In this document: piece after piece, positions 1 through 9,149 of the stretch
Layout of the letters: the number at the start of each line of letters is the position of its first letter
Numbering within the stretch: position 1 is the stretch's first letter
Source of the DNA: an uncultured Clostridia bacterium
GTDB taxonomy: Bacteria; Bacillota; Clostridia; Lachnospirales; UBA5962
DNA length: 64,000 bases
NCBI GenBank assembly: GCA_946481295.1
Contig: CAMLLW010000003.1
Location: forward strand, 1-64,000
Reading direction: 5' to 3'
Made by a program: the position numbers and the translations under genes
The notes under the pieces: model-generated
The model's database searches: none
What the model was told of the DNA's origin: nothing
What the model saw: the letters and a program-made list of their open reading frames with translations, nothing else

Positions 1-19
1 TTTATTCTTTTTAAATTAA

Positions 20-55
20 AATAAGTACTAAATAATAATTTATCTAGTACTTATT
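20..55. terminator. Terminator-like hairpin after the AI-2E permease gene
   Basis: Arms AATAAGTACTA (20-30) and TAGTACTTATT (45-55) are perfect complements around a 14-nt AT loop. T-rich sequence follows on both strands, so it can end the minus-strand permease transcript and possibly a plus-strand gene from left of the window. Confidence 0.6.
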
Positions 56-57
56 TT

Positions 58-1452
58 TTATTCATTAATAGAATCTATAAACTTTTTAATATTATTACTT
101 TTTTTATCTGTTGGTTCTATTTTTCTCGTCTGATATCTTCTATAAAATCTATTTAAAAATATTTTAATTACTGCACAAATAGGTACAGCAAATAGCATTC
201 CTAAAATTCCAAATAATTTTCCACCAACAGATATTGAAAGTAAAACTAGCGGAGCGCTTAGATGAACTTTACTTCCAACTACTTTAGGTACAATAAATAT
301 GCTATCTAATTGTTGTATAATAAATATAACTATTGCAGCTTTTATAGCAGTAACATAAGAACCTAATAACATTTCTAATCCAACAGCTAAAATAAATGCA
401 ACTATAGCTCCTATAAATGGCATTAAACTTGAAAATCCTGTAATAACACCTATAAAAACAGCAAGTTTTACTCCTATAAAATTTAATCCAACACCAACTA
501 ATGTACCTAATAAAATAGCATCTATAATTTGTCCTTTTATATAACCAGAAAAAACTGCATTTAAATCTGCAAAAACATTGTTTAATCTAGTATTTAATTT
601 TTTAGGTAAAAAAGTTATACAAATTTCTTTTACTGTATACAAGATTTTTTCCTTATCTCTTAAAAAATAAAAAGCTATTACTAAAGATAAAATAAAATTA
701 ACTGCTCCAGAGCTAACAGATGTAGCTATATTAAGGCTTTTACCAGCTAATCCATATAAGAAATCTTGTACTAATTTAATTACATTATTTATTCCATTTG
801 AAAATTGACTACCAAGTCCTAATTGACTTACTTTATAGTCTAAACTTTTAATTAAATCGTCACCTTCATCAGCAATATTATCAATTATATTGGCTAATCT
901 TTGAGAAAAAGACGATTCAGAATTAGTATAGCTAAAATTTCCGCCTATATTATTTATTAAAAAATATATTATACAAGTTATTCCTAATGGTAATATTATA
1001 TATGTTAGTATAGTTCCTTCCATTCTACGTTTAAACTTCCGTGTTTCACCGTTTTCTTTTTCATTACTTAATTTTTCTTCGTTATTTTTTGACTTATAAA
1101 ATCTCTTACCAAGTTTCGTATTGTATAAATTTTCTTTAACTACATTTATTCTATTATTTTTTTTAGCTTTCATTTGTTTTATATTGCTATTTTTAATAAA
1201 TTCCTCATATTTTCTTTGAAAAAAATCTACAACAGAATCTAATAAATAAGCAATTATAAGTGCAACAACAAATACAGAAAACAAACTCAATAATTTTTCT
1301 AATGAATGAATCATAGTTAAGAATATATTTTTTATATCTTTAATTATAAACGCAGCAGAATCTATTATTATTTTTAAAATATATAATACTATTAGAGTAA
1401 AAATAACATGAAACGAAATTTTTAAATATTTTTTATCCCATGGTAATTTCAT
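58..1452 (-). CDS. AI-2E family (TqsA/YtvI-like) transporter
   Basis: A 464-residue polytopic membrane protein. Two hydrophobic segments lie near residues 12-32 and 50-70. A basic, charged cytoplasmic-type stretch follows (about 75-145), then a third segment, an extracytoplasmic-type loop, and a C-terminal block of about five helices with the family-typical GQIIDAILLG and GFSSLMPFIGA segments. The family was named for an E. coli protein that affects autoinducer-2 export, but members also include ion transporters, so the substrate cannot be assigned. An AAGGAG box sits 7 nt before the ATG. The gene is monocistronic with a hairpin just after its stop. LuxS is encoded 44 kb away, which does not by itself argue for AI-2 transport. 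Confidence 0.85.
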   Translation of the reverse strand: MKLPWDKKYLKISFHVIFTLIVLYILKIIIDSAAFIIKDIKNIFLTMIHSLEKLLSLFSVFVVALIIAYLLDSVVDFFQRKYEEFIKNSNIKQMKAKKNNRINVVKENLYNTKLGKRFYKSKNNEEKLSNEKENGETRKFKRRMEGTILTYIILPLGITCIIYFLINNIGGNFSYTNSESSFSQRLANIIDNIADEGDDLIKSLDYKVSQLGLGSQFSNGINNVIKLVQDFLYGLAGKSLNIATSVSSGAVNFILSLVIAFYFLRDKEKILYTVKEICITFLPKKLNTRLNNVFADLNAVFSGYIKGQIIDAILLGTLVGVGLNFIGVKLAVFIGVITGFSSLMPFIGAIVAFILAVGLEMLLGSYVTAIKAAIVIFIIQQLDSIFIVPKVVGSKVHLSAPLVLLSISVGGKLFGILGMLFAVPICAVIKIFLNRFYRRYQTRKIEPTDKKSNNIKKFIDSINE

Positions 1453-1486
1453 TAATTTACTCCTTGTAACATTATATGAATTTAAA

Positions 1487-2938
1487 CTACTTTAAATTTT
1501 CTAATACATTCAATAAAAATTCCCATACTCTTTTTGTAGAAGAAATACTAAGTTTTTCTTCTGGAGTATGTGCTCCACTAATATTAGGTCCAAAAGAAAT
1601 CATATCTAAATATGGCATTTTTTCTATTAATAATCCACACTCTAAACCTGCATGTATAGCATCTACTTTAGGTGTTTTACCATACATATCTTTGTAAGTT
1701 TTTACAAATACATCTCTTACAAAAGACTCTTCTTTATATTCCCATGCTGGGTAATCTCCTGAAACACTATGTTTTGCTTTAACTAAATTTGCTAGTATCT
1801 TCATTTCGCTAATCAACATTTTTTTTCTTGTTAAAACAGAACTTCTAGTAGCACAATTAAATTTTACTACATCATCTTTTATTTTTATAACTCCTAAATT
1901 ATTAGATGTTTCTACTAAACCTTTAATGTCTAAACTCATAGCTTTAACTCCATTAGGTATTAGTAAAATTGTAGCAATAACTTTTTTAGTAGTATCAGTA
2001 TCAAAACATTTTTGAACAATACTTGATTTTTCTACACACAATTCTAAATTAGGCTCATTTACTCTAAATTCATTTTTAAACACATTACTACATTCATTTA
2101 TAATGCTTAAAAACTTATCTTCATCTTTTTCTTCTATGCTAATTTTACAAGTGCATTCTCTTGGTATTGCGTTATCTTTAGCTCCTCCTTCTATAGAAAT
2201 AATATTAACGTCTATTATATCGTCAATTTCAGATAAAACTCTACCCATTAATACATTAGAATTAGCTAACTCTTTATCAATATCTTGTCCTGAATGACCG
2301 CCGCACAAGCCTTTTATCATAATTTCATAAGATATAGAATCTTTTTTTACATCAACATAATTTATAGGTAATTCTATACATTGTCTTATTCCACCTGCAC
2401 AACTTGCTAGGAATATCCCTTCTTCTTCAGAATCTATATTTAATAGAATTTTACCATTTAATAATTGTTCATTTACAGCTAATGCTCCAAACATTCCAGT
2501 TTCTTCTTCACTAGTAAATAACGCTTCTATATTAGGATGTTTATATTCATTTGAGTCTAAAAAAGCAAGTGCCATTGCTACTGCTATACCATTATCTGCC
2601 CCTAAAGTTGTTCCTCTTGCCTTTACAAAATCTCCATCTATATATAATTGTATTGGATCTTTTTTAAAATCATGAATAGTATCGCTATTTTTTTCTGTAA
2701 CCATATCTGTATGGCCTTGTAAAATAACTGTTTTAGAATTTTCATATCCTTTAGTAGCTGGTTTTTTTATAATAACATTATTATTATTATCTTTATTTAC
2801 CCATAGATTTCTTTGAGTAGCAAACTCAACAAGATAATCTGCTATAGCCCTTTCATTACCAGAACCTCGAGGTATCAAACTTATTTCTTCAAAAAATTTA
2901 AATACTTTCTTAGGTTCTAAATTTTCTAAAATATACAT
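1487..2938 (-). CDS. pepD: Aminoacyl-histidine dipeptidase (M20 family, PepD)
   Basis: Cytosolic dinuclear-zinc dipeptidase of the M20/PepD (carnosinase-like) family, 483 residues, the usual length. Metal and catalytic residues are visible: H76 and D78 in GHTDM, D115 in LGADNG, the catalytic/metal pair E145-E146 in SEEETG, a second half with CGGHSGQD (lid domain), and the C-terminal histidine in IHAGLECG. It releases free amino acids from short peptides such as Xaa-His. AGGAGG lies 6 nt before the ATG, which fixes the start. It stands alone between the permease and trmD. The peptide importer at 7390-12635 could supply substrates, but that is inference. Confidence 0.93.
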   Translation of the reverse strand: MYILENLEPKKVFKFFEEISLIPRGSGNERAIADYLVEFATQRNLWVNKDNNNNVIIKKPATKGYENSKTVILQGHTDMVTEKNSDTIHDFKKDPIQLYIDGDFVKARGTTLGADNGIAVAMALAFLDSNEYKHPNIEALFTSEEETGMFGALAVNEQLLNGKILLNIDSEEEGIFLASCAGGIRQCIELPINYVDVKKDSISYEIMIKGLCGGHSGQDIDKELANSNVLMGRVLSEIDDIIDVNIISIEGGAKDNAIPRECTCKISIEEKDEDKFLSIINECSNVFKNEFRVNEPNLELCVEKSSIVQKCFDTDTTKKVIATILLIPNGVKAMSLDIKGLVETSNNLGVIKIKDDVVKFNCATRSSVLTRKKMLISEMKILANLVKAKHSVSGDYPAWEYKEESFVRDVFVKTYKDMYGKTPKVDAIHAGLECGLLIEKMPYLDMISFGPNISGAHTPEEKLSISSTKRVWEFLLNVLENLK

Positions 2939-2986
2939 AAAATGCCTCCTTTTAATTTAACATATTTTAAATAGAATATAAAATAA

Positions 2987-3667
2987 TTAACCATTATATA
3001 GATCTGGTCTTTTATTCTTAGTACGTAAAATAGATTGTTCTTTTCTCCATTTTTCTATATTTTTATGATTACCAGATAATAACACTTCTGGCACTTTTCT
3101 TTTTAAAAATTCTGGTGGTCTTGTATATTGTGGATATTCTAATAAATTATCTGTAAATGTTTCAAATTTATAAGATTCTTCTTTTGATAAAACATCTTTA
3201 ACTAATCTAGATACGGAATCTATTATAACCATAGCCCCTAATTCACCACCAGTTAAAATAAAATCCCCTATAGAAATTTCTTCTGTTACAATTTCTTCTA
3301 ATACTCTTTCATCTATACCTTCATAATGTCCACAAAGTATAATAATATCTTCTTCTTTTGATAATTCTTCAGCCTTTTTTTGGTTAAAAGGCTTACCTTG
3401 TGGTGACATAAAAATAACCTTAGTATTTTTACTAACTTTATCTTTTATTGACATATATGCATTATAAACTGGTTCAGCTTGCATAACCATACCAAAGCCC
3501 CCACCATATGGATAATCATCTACTTTGTGATGTTTATTAGAAGAAAAGTCTCTAATATCTATACAATTAATATTTATTAAATTTCTTTCTAACGCTCTCT
3601 TTATAATACTATGATTAAGCCCTTCATTTATCATTTGTGGAAATAGAGTAAGTACATGAAAATTCAT
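2987..3667 (-). CDS. trmD: tRNA (guanine-N1)-methyltransferase TrmD
   Basis: Makes m1G37 in tRNAs using S-adenosylmethionine, preventing +1 frameshifting. The SPOUT trefoil-knot signatures are present: YPYGGGFGMV, LCGHYEGIDERV and SIGDFILTGGELGA, plus the C-terminal EYPQYTRPPEF segment. At 226 residues it is slightly shorter than E. coli TrmD. Its ATG overlaps the rimM stop codon by one base (TAATG), implying translational coupling. It is the last gene of the rimM-trmD pair; rplS, often next in this operon, does not follow here. Confidence 0.96.
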   Translation of the reverse strand: MNFHVLTLFPQMINEGLNHSIIKRALERNLININCIDIRDFSSNKHHKVDDYPYGGGFGMVMQAEPVYNAYMSIKDKVSKNTKVIFMSPQGKPFNQKKAEELSKEEDIIILCGHYEGIDERVLEEIVTEEISIGDFILTGGELGAMVIIDSVSRLVKDVLSKEESYKFETFTDNLLEYPQYTRPPEFLKRKVPEVLLSGNHKNIEKWRKEQSILRTKNKRPDLYNG

Positions 3668-4173
3668 TAGTCTCTCAATCCATTTAAAAGTTTAACTGTC
3701 ATTGTTTTAGAATTTATATCTATATTTAGAATACATTGTTTTATTGCAGGAATCAATAAATCTTTAGTATTTTCTTTTTTTACAACATAGACATCATTAG
3801 AACCTGTTTCTATTATGTCTTTTATAATTCCTAAATTTTCACCATCTTCTGTAACTACAGTTAAATCATAAATGTCTCTTATATAATATTCATCTGTCCC
3901 TAAAGGAAGTGCCAAATTTTCTGGTATTTTTATTACCCCTCCTCTAAGACTATGGGCTAAATCCATAGTATCTATACCATTTAATTTTAAAATTATAAAT
4001 TGTTTATGATATCTAACATTTTCAATCTTATAATTATAAAAATTATTATTTAAATAAATAACTATTTCTTTTAACTTACTAAATCTTCTAGGCTCATCAG
4101 TATAAGGTATTACTTTTATTTCTCCTCTAACTCCTTGTGTATTTACAACTTGTCCAATATCAAAATATGCCAT
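3667..4173 (-). CDS. rimM: 16S rRNA processing protein RimM
   Basis: Ribosome maturation factor for the 30S head; it binds ribosomal protein S19 and assists 16S rRNA processing. The 168-residue protein has the N-terminal RimM barrel beginning DIGQVVNTQGVRGEIKV and a C-terminal PRC-barrel with the YYIRDIYDLTV segment. AAGGAG sits 6 nt before the ATG. It lies downstream of khpA but is separated from it by a strong intrinsic terminator, so its expression depends on read-through or on a promoter inside the short gap. It is coupled to trmD by a one-base overlap. Confidence 0.95.
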   Translation of the reverse strand: MAYFDIGQVVNTQGVRGEIKVIPYTDEPRRFSKLKEIVIYLNNNFYNYKIENVRYHKQFIILKLNGIDTMDLAHSLRGGVIKIPENLALPLGTDEYYIRDIYDLTVVTEDGENLGIIKDIIETGSNDVYVVKKENTKDLLIPAIKQCILNIDINSKTMTVKLLNGLRD

Positions 4174-4194
4174 AAAATTCTCCTTAAGTATAAT

Positions 4195-4223
4195 AAAAAA
4201 GTGCTCTATAAGAACACTTTTTT
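4195..4223 (-). terminator. Intrinsic terminator between khpA and rimM
   Basis: On the minus strand the arms AAAAAAGTGTTC and GAGCACTTTTTT pair with one G-U around loop TTATA, ending in a T run. It is 3 nt after the khpA stop and about 20 nt before the rimM start, so it would attenuate transcription within an otherwise contiguous operon. Confidence 0.8.
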
Positions 4224-4226
4224 ATA

Positions 4227-4457
4227 TTATTGCAATATTTGCAATTTAACTTTTTCATTATTATGGGTAGCTCCTGCTCTTAAAACATTACGTATAGATT
4301 TAGCTATTCTACCTTGCTTACCTATAACTTTACCCATATCATCTGGGGCAACCTTCAGTTTTAAAATAATTGTATTATTATTTTTAGATTCTGAAATTGA
4401 AACTAAATCAGGTTCATCAACTAAATTTTTCACAATAATCTCTAATAACTGTTTCAA
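4227..4457 (-). CDS. khpA: KH-domain RNA-binding protein KhpA
   Basis: Small KH RNA-binding protein with the VIGKQGRIAKSIR segment containing the GxxG loop (GKQG). In other Firmicutes KhpA partners KhpB/EloR and affects cell elongation and RNA binding. I place the start at a TTG: GGAGGGG lies 6 nt upstream and the product begins MKQLLEIIVKNLVD, matching the family N-terminus at 76 residues. An ATG 15 nt further upstream (4472) would put the Shine-Dalgarno sequence inside the gene and add five residues. It sits directly behind rpsP, the conserved neighbour. Confidence 0.9.
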   Translation of the reverse strand: MKQLLEIIVKNLVDEPDLVSISESKNNNTIILKLKVAPDDMGKVIGKQGRIAKSIRNVLRAGATHNNEKVKLQILQ

Positions 4458-4477
4458 GTTTATCCCCTCCATTTAAA

Positions 4478-4720
4478 TTATTGAATAGCTCCAGCTTTTC
4501 TTAATAAAGCTCTTACTTTATCTGTTGGTTGAGCACCATTACCTAACCATTTTTTAGCAGCTTCAACATTTACTTTTAAATCAATAGGATCTTTAGTTGG
4601 GTTATAATAACCAAGTTGTTCTATAACCTTTCCATCTCTAGGAGATCTAGAATCAGCTACAACTATTCTATAAAAAGGAGCTTTCTTTTGTCCCATTCTT
4701 TTTAATCTGATTTTTACCAT
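4478..4720 (-). CDS. rpsP: 30S ribosomal protein S16
   Basis: An 80-residue S16 with the family N-terminus [24 protein letters not shown] and the conserved GYYNPTKDP segment. It is a primary assembly protein of the 30S subunit. AAGGAGGTGAATTAA precedes the ATG. It lies between ffh and khpA, the standard Firmicutes order. Confidence 0.98.
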   Translation of the reverse strand: MVKIRLKRMGQKKAPFYRIVVADSRSPRDGKVIEQLGYYNPTKDPIDLKVNVEAAKKWLGNGAQPTDKVRALLRKAGAIQ

Positions 4721-4766
4721 TTAATTCACCTCCTTAATAATAATTATAAGGCTATTTATTTATAAT

Positions 4767-6107
4767 CTATTTAAAAAAAGGTATATTTAGTTTTCCCTTT
4801 TTGCCTTTTGTAACATCAGTAAATTGTTTCATCATTTTTTTCATTTCTGAAAATTGTTTAAGTAATCTATTTACTTCTTGAATAGGTCTTCCAGAACCTT
4901 CAGCAATACGTTTTTTTCTAGAACCATTTAATATAGATGGATTTAATCTTTCACTTTTTGTCATAGATTGTATTATAGCTTCTACATGAATCATAGCCTT
5001 TTCATCTATATTAGCATCATCTAAATTAATTTGATTACCTATTCCAGGTATCATTCCTATTAAATTTTTTAAAGGACCCATTTTTTTAATTTGTTGCATT
5101 TGTTCTAAAAAATCTTCTAAAGAAAATTCTTGGTTTCTCATTTTCTTTTCTAATTCTTTTGCTTGTTCTTCATCAAATGCCTCTTGAGCCTTTTCTATTA
5201 GTGATAAAACATCACCCATTCCTAAAATTCTAGATGCCATTCTATCTGGATGAAATGGTTCTAAATCTTCTAATTTTTCTCCCATACCTATATATTTTAT
5301 AGGTTTACCTGTAACAGATTTTACAGATAAGGCTGCTCCACCACGAGTATCACCATCTAATTTTGTGATTATAACGCCATCTATTCCTAAAGTTTCATTA
5401 AATGATTCTGCAACTGTTACAGAATCTTGTCCTGTCATTGCATCTATAATAAGTAAAATTTCTTGTGGATGTACTTCTGATTTTATATTTTTTAATTCAT
5501 CCATAAGCTCTATATCTATATGTAGCCTACCTGCTGTATCGATAATTACTATATCGTTACCATTTTTCTTGGCATACTCTATAGATGATTTTGCAATTTC
5601 TACTGGATTATAATTAGTTCCCATTGAAAAAACAGGAATATTATAAGTTTTTCCTACAACTTCTAGTTGTTTTATAGCTGCAGGTCTATAAATATCACAA
5701 GCTACAAGTAAAGGTTTTTTATTTTCTTTCCTTAATAAACCGGCAAGTTTACCAGTTGTTGTTGTTTTACCAGCACCTTGTAAACCAACCATCATATATA
5801 CTGTAGGAGATTTGGATGAAAATGTTAATTTGCTTTGTGTAGAACCCATAAGCTCTATAAGCTCTTCATTAACAATCTTTATAACTTGTTGACCTGGGGT
5901 AAGACTATTAAATACATCTTCACCTATGGCTTTTTCACTTACCTTTTTAATAAAATCTTTTACTATTTTAAAATTAACATCAGCTTCTAATAAAGCTAAT
6001 TTTACTTCTCTTAAAGCTTCTTTTACATCTTTTTCTGTTAATTTTCCTTTATTTTTTAAGTTTTTAAAAACATCTTGTAATTTTGATGAAAGGTTTTCAA
6101 ATGCCAT
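4767..6107 (-). CDS. ffh: Signal recognition particle GTPase Ffh
   Basis: SRP54 homologue, 446 residues. The NG domain carries G1 GLQGAGKTTTTGKL, the DIYRPAA segment, G3 DTAGRLH and G4 TKLDGD. The C-terminal methionine-rich M domain (about residue 300 on) binds signal sequences and 4.5S RNA. With FtsY (not in the window) it targets membrane proteins co-translationally. AGGAGG is 8 nt from the ATG. It follows ylxM by 16 nt, a conserved pair. Confidence 0.98.
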   Translation of the reverse strand: MAFENLSSKLQDVFKNLKNKGKLTEKDVKEALREVKLALLEADVNFKIVKDFIKKVSEKAIGEDVFNSLTPGQQVIKIVNEELIELMGSTQSKLTFSSKSPTVYMMVGLQGAGKTTTTGKLAGLLRKENKKPLLVACDIYRPAAIKQLEVVGKTYNIPVFSMGTNYNPVEIAKSSIEYAKKNGNDIVIIDTAGRLHIDIELMDELKNIKSEVHPQEILLIIDAMTGQDSVTVAESFNETLGIDGVIITKLDGDTRGGAALSVKSVTGKPIKYIGMGEKLEDLEPFHPDRMASRILGMGDVLSLIEKAQEAFDEEQAKELEKKMRNQEFSLEDFLEQMQQIKKMGPLKNLIGMIPGIGNQINLDDANIDEKAMIHVEAIIQSMTKSERLNPSILNGSRKKRIAEGSGRPIQEVNRLLKQFSEMKKMMKQFTDVTKGKKGKLNIPFFK

Positions 6108-6123
6108 TTTTTAAACCTCCTAT

Positions 6124-6468
6124 TTATACATTTAATATATCATTTAGTTGATTTTTTATAGATATAAGTTTTTCTTTATTTTTAACATATATAAACATAT
6201 CATCTATTTCAGAAATAATATTTTGTATTTTATTATTTAATTTAATATATTTATCTAGACATTGTAATTTTACTTCATACTTATAAAGTATATTCTGTGT
6301 TCTTTTTAAGGAATCGCTTACAGCTTGTGGAGAAATATTACATTCTTTTGCTATTTCGGCTAATGTTAAATCATATTGATAATAAAGTTCAAAAATATTT
6401 TTTTGCCTTACAGTTAACAATTCTCCATAAAAATCATATAACAGTGTAACTTGAAGTATATTATCCAC
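6124..6468 (-). CDS. ylxM: YlxM-family helix-turn-helix protein
   Basis: A 114-residue protein with a sigma-70 region-4-like helix-turn-helix (LAEIAKECNISPQAVSDSLKR, about 35-55) and a C-terminal coiled-coil-like half. The YlxM/p13 family is encoded next to ffh and in some streptococci modulates SRP activity. The start is GTG, with AAGGAGG 5 nt upstream. First gene of the minus-strand operon; its promoter must lie in the 160-bp divergent gap before the exonuclease gene. Confidence 0.92.
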   Translation of the reverse strand: MDNILQVTLLYDFYGELLTVRQKNIFELYYQYDLTLAEIAKECNISPQAVSDSLKRTQNILYKYEVKLQCLDKYIKLNNKIQNIISEIDDMFIYVKNKEKLISIKNQLNDILNV

Positions 6469-6562
6469 GACAGCCTCCTTATAGGACTATAAAGCAAATT
6501 TACTTTATAGCATTTGGTCTTTATAATATATTAATTTTAATAATTTTTCAATTATTTTTTAT

Positions 6563-6598
6563 ATTTAACTTTATATATCTAAAGTTAAATGATATACT
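6563..6598 (+). promoter_or_regulatory. Inverted repeat and -10 element before the exonuclease gene
   Basis: Perfect 11-bp arms ATTTAACTTTA (6563-6573) and TAAAGTTAAAT (6580-6590) flank 6 bp. Immediately after comes TATACT (6593-6598), a good -10 located 31 bp before the exonuclease ATG. The repeat would cover the -35/spacer region, which is where a repressor operator would sit. No T run follows, so it is not a terminator. Confidence 0.45.
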
Positions 6599-6628
6599 AT
6601 TTATATATTTATACTCTAGGAGATTTTT

Positions 6629-7387
6629 ATGAATTACATTATTTTAGATTTAGAATTTAATCAACATTATGAATTTAATGAGGGAGAATCATATACTTTA
6701 GAAGAAGATTGTCCTTTTGAAATAATACAAATAGGTGCAGTAAAACTTGATAAAAATTTTAATATGATAGATACTTTTAATCATTTAATTAAACCTAATA
6801 TTTATAAAAGAATGCACCCTTTTGTAGAAAAACTAACAGGTATTACAGAAGAAATACTTGAAAATCAAAAAAGTTTTAAAACTATATATAAATTATTTAC
6901 TAAATTTTTTAATTATAAAGAAGATATTTTATGTGTATGGGGTTCTTATGATATAAAAGCATTATATAAAAATGCACAATTTTATAATTTAGATACTTCT
7001 AAATTGCCTACTAAATTTATTAATATTCAAAGTACAGCAAGTGCATATTTAAATAATAGCTTAGCAATTGGACTTCAAAAAGCTATAGAAGCTTTAAAAA
7101 TAAATATAGATAGTTCATTTCATGATGCTTTAAATGATGCAAAATATACAGCTAAAATATTTATAAAATTAAAAGAACAAAAGTTTAATGTATTTGAAAT
7201 TTATAATTCAAATGAAAAATTAAAAATTAGAGATTTATCTTCTCAAAAAAATATTAAAGAAGAAAAAACAGATTTATCTATGTTATATAAATATGTAGAA
7301 AAAAAATTAGGTAGAAAAATTCTTCAACATGAAAAAAAAATATACAGAGAAGTATATTTTTTAGGACGATCTAAGAAATTTGGATAA
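6629..7387 (+). CDS. DEDDh 3'-5' exonuclease (KapD/ERI-like)
   Basis: RNase T/DnaQ-fold exonuclease, 252 residues. The two-metal site is recognisable: D7 and E9 in ILDLEFN, D108 in SYDIKAL, H165 and D170 in SFHDALNDAKYTA. This resembles KapD, an inhibitor of the sporulation kinase pathway in Bacillus, and the ERI-1 exoribonucleases. The basic C-terminal 60 residues are not recognised. AGGAG precedes the ATG by a short AT spacer. It converges on the ABC importer genes with only 2 bp between stop codons and no visible terminator. The nucleic-acid substrate is unknown. Confidence 0.85.
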   Translation: MNYIILDLEFNQHYEFNEGESYTLEEDCPFEIIQIGAVKLDKNFNMIDTFNHLIKPNIYKRMHPFVEKLTGITEEILENQKSFKTIYKLFTKFFNYKEDILCVWGSYDIKALYKNAQFYNLDTSKLPTKFINIQSTASAYLNNSLAIGLQKAIEALKINIDSSFHDALNDAKYTAKIFIKLKEQKFNVFEIYNSNEKLKIRDLSSQKNIKEEKTDLSMLYKYVEKKLGRKILQHEKKIYREVYFLGRSKKFG

Positions 7388-7389
7388 AA

Positions 7390-8175
7390 TTATATAGTAA
7401 ATTGGGAACTATATAATTTTTTAGTATAATCATGTTTTGGATTTTTACATATTTCTTCAGTAGTTGCTAATTCTACAATTTCACCTTTATACATGACAGC
7501 GACTCTATCACTTAAAAAGTTTACTAAATTTAAATCATGTGAAATAAAAATATAACTTAAATTTAATCTCTCTTTAAGCTCCATAAATATATTTAATATT
7601 TGTGCTGAAATAGAGACATCTAGTGATGAAACTGCCTCATCTGCAATGATTATTTTAGGTTTTAAAATTATTGCAGATGCTATAGAAATTCTTTGTCTTT
7701 CTCCTCCACTTAATTCATATGGATATCTGTTCTTATATGTTTGATTTAAACCAACCATATCAAGAACTTCATCTACTTTTTTATTCTTCTCTTCTTTAGA
7801 AAGTTTTTTCTCTAATATAAGACTTTCTCTTAAAATCCAATCTACTTTTTTTTTAGGATTTAAAGACGCATATGAGTTTTGAAATATAATTTGAATATTT
7901 TTTCTAATATATCTTAAATCTTTCTCAGTGTAATTAGTTATATCCTTACCCTCAAAATATATTTGACCTTCATGATCTTTAATAAGTCTTATTATTATAG
8001 AAGCCAATGTTGATTTTCCACAACCAGATTCTCCCACCAAACCAAAAACTTCACCTTTATTTATATTAAAACTTACATTATTAACAGCTTTTTGGTATTC
8101 TTTATTAGTAAAATATTTAGATTTATTTTTTTTATATATTTTAGTTATATTTTTTACTTCTAAAATTGATTCCAT
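7390..8175 (-). CDS. Peptide ABC transporter ATPase, OppF/DppF type
   Basis: ABC ATPase, 261 residues from the preferred ATG, where GGAG lies 6 nt upstream. A TTG 12 nt earlier (8187) also opens the frame but would swallow that site. Walker A GESGCGKS, Q-loop, signature LSGGERQR, Walker B IIIADEAVSSLDV and the H-loop SHDL are intact. It pairs with the next ATPase to energise the importer. It is the last gene of the run oppA-oppB-oppC-oppD-oppF. Confidence 0.93.
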   Translation of the reverse strand: MESILEVKNITKIYKKNKSKYFTNKEYQKAVNNVSFNINKGEVFGLVGESGCGKSTLASIIIRLIKDHEGQIYFEGKDITNYTEKDLRYIRKNIQIIFQNSYASLNPKKKVDWILRESLILEKKLSKEEKNKKVDEVLDMVGLNQTYKNRYPYELSGGERQRISIASAIILKPKIIIADEAVSSLDVSISAQILNIFMELKERLNLSYIFISHDLNLVNFLSDRVAVMYKGEIVELATTEEICKNPKHDYTKKLYSSQFTI

Positions 8176-8190
8176 AATACGCTCCAAAAA

Positions 8191-9147
8191 TTAATAATTA
8201 AAACATCTTACATAATGTTCATTTTCTATTTCTAATTCATCTGGCATTTGCTTATAACAATAATCTATTTTATTAGGGCAAAAACTTCTAAATGGACATA
8301 AATACTCTTTATAATCTAAATTATTTATTTCTAATCTATTGGAAACAGATAATTTCTTACCTTTATTCTCCATTTTAGGTATACTATTTATTAACTGTTT
8401 TGTATATGGATGTTTACATTTAAACATTATATTTTCTTTTTTACCGTGTTCTACAATTACTCCTTTATAAATAACATATATATAATCACTAATATTATTT
8501 ATAATAGCTAAATCATGGCTTATAAATAATAAAGACATATTGTTTTCTTTACTTAATTTATTCAAAATTTCTATTATTTGCTTTTGTATAGTTACATCTA
8601 ATGCAGTTGTAGGTTCATCTGCTATCAGAAACTTTGGTTTACAAATAATAGCCATAGAAATTAATATTCTCTGACACATTCCTCCAGATATTTGATGTCT
8701 ATAACTGTTATATACATACTCTGGATCTTTTAACCCAATACTTTCAAATGTACTTAAAACTAAATTTTTGGCACTTTTCTTATCTATTTTTAAGTTTTTT
8801 GTAATAATTTCTATAACTTGATTTCCAATTTTCATTAATGGATTAAGACTATTCATAGGATCTTGAAATATTATTGAAATTTCATTTCCTCTTAAATTAT
8901 TAAAATCTTTTTCACTTAATTTTAATATATTACTATCATTAAAAAAAATTTCTCCACCTAATATTTTAGATTTACTTGGTAATAGCCTAGAAATGCTTAA
9001 TCCTAATGTAGTTTTTCCACTTCCAGATTCTCCTACTAATCCAACTTTTTGTCCATTTTTAACTTCTAAATTAACATTTTTAAGAACAGGATTATCATCA
9101 TCAGAAAAAGTTAAGCTTAAATTTCTAACTTCTAATAATTTATTCAT
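8191..9147 (-). CDS. Peptide ABC transporter ATPase, OppD/DppD type
   Basis: ABC ATPase of 318 residues with Walker A GESGSGKT, signature ISGGMCQR and Walker B FLIADEPTTALDV. The oligopeptide-type C-terminal extension has cysteines in the CPFRSFCP...CY...RCF pattern typical of OppD-like proteins. Its ribosome site (GAGGAGA) lies in the end of the upstream permease gene; the two frames are 2 nt apart, so translation is probably coupled. Confidence 0.93.
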   Translation of the reverse strand: MNKLLEVRNLSLTFSDDDNPVLKNVNLEVKNGQKVGLVGESGSGKTTLGLSISRLLPSKSKILGGEIFFNDSNILKLSEKDFNNLRGNEISIIFQDPMNSLNPLMKIGNQVIEIITKNLKIDKKSAKNLVLSTFESIGLKDPEYVYNSYRHQISGGMCQRILISMAIICKPKFLIADEPTTALDVTIQKQIIEILNKLSKENNMSLLFISHDLAIINNISDYIYVIYKGVIVEHGKKENIMFKCKHPYTKQLINSIPKMENKGKKLSVSNRLEINNLDYKEYLCPFRSFCPNKIDYCYKQMPDELEIENEHYVRCFNY

Positions 9148-9149
9148 TA

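Noticed and set aside
58-1452. Functional link between luxS and the AI-2E-family permease as an AI-2 synthesis/export system
   Set aside because: The genes are 44 kb apart, and the family name does not predict AI-2 transport in Firmicutes.
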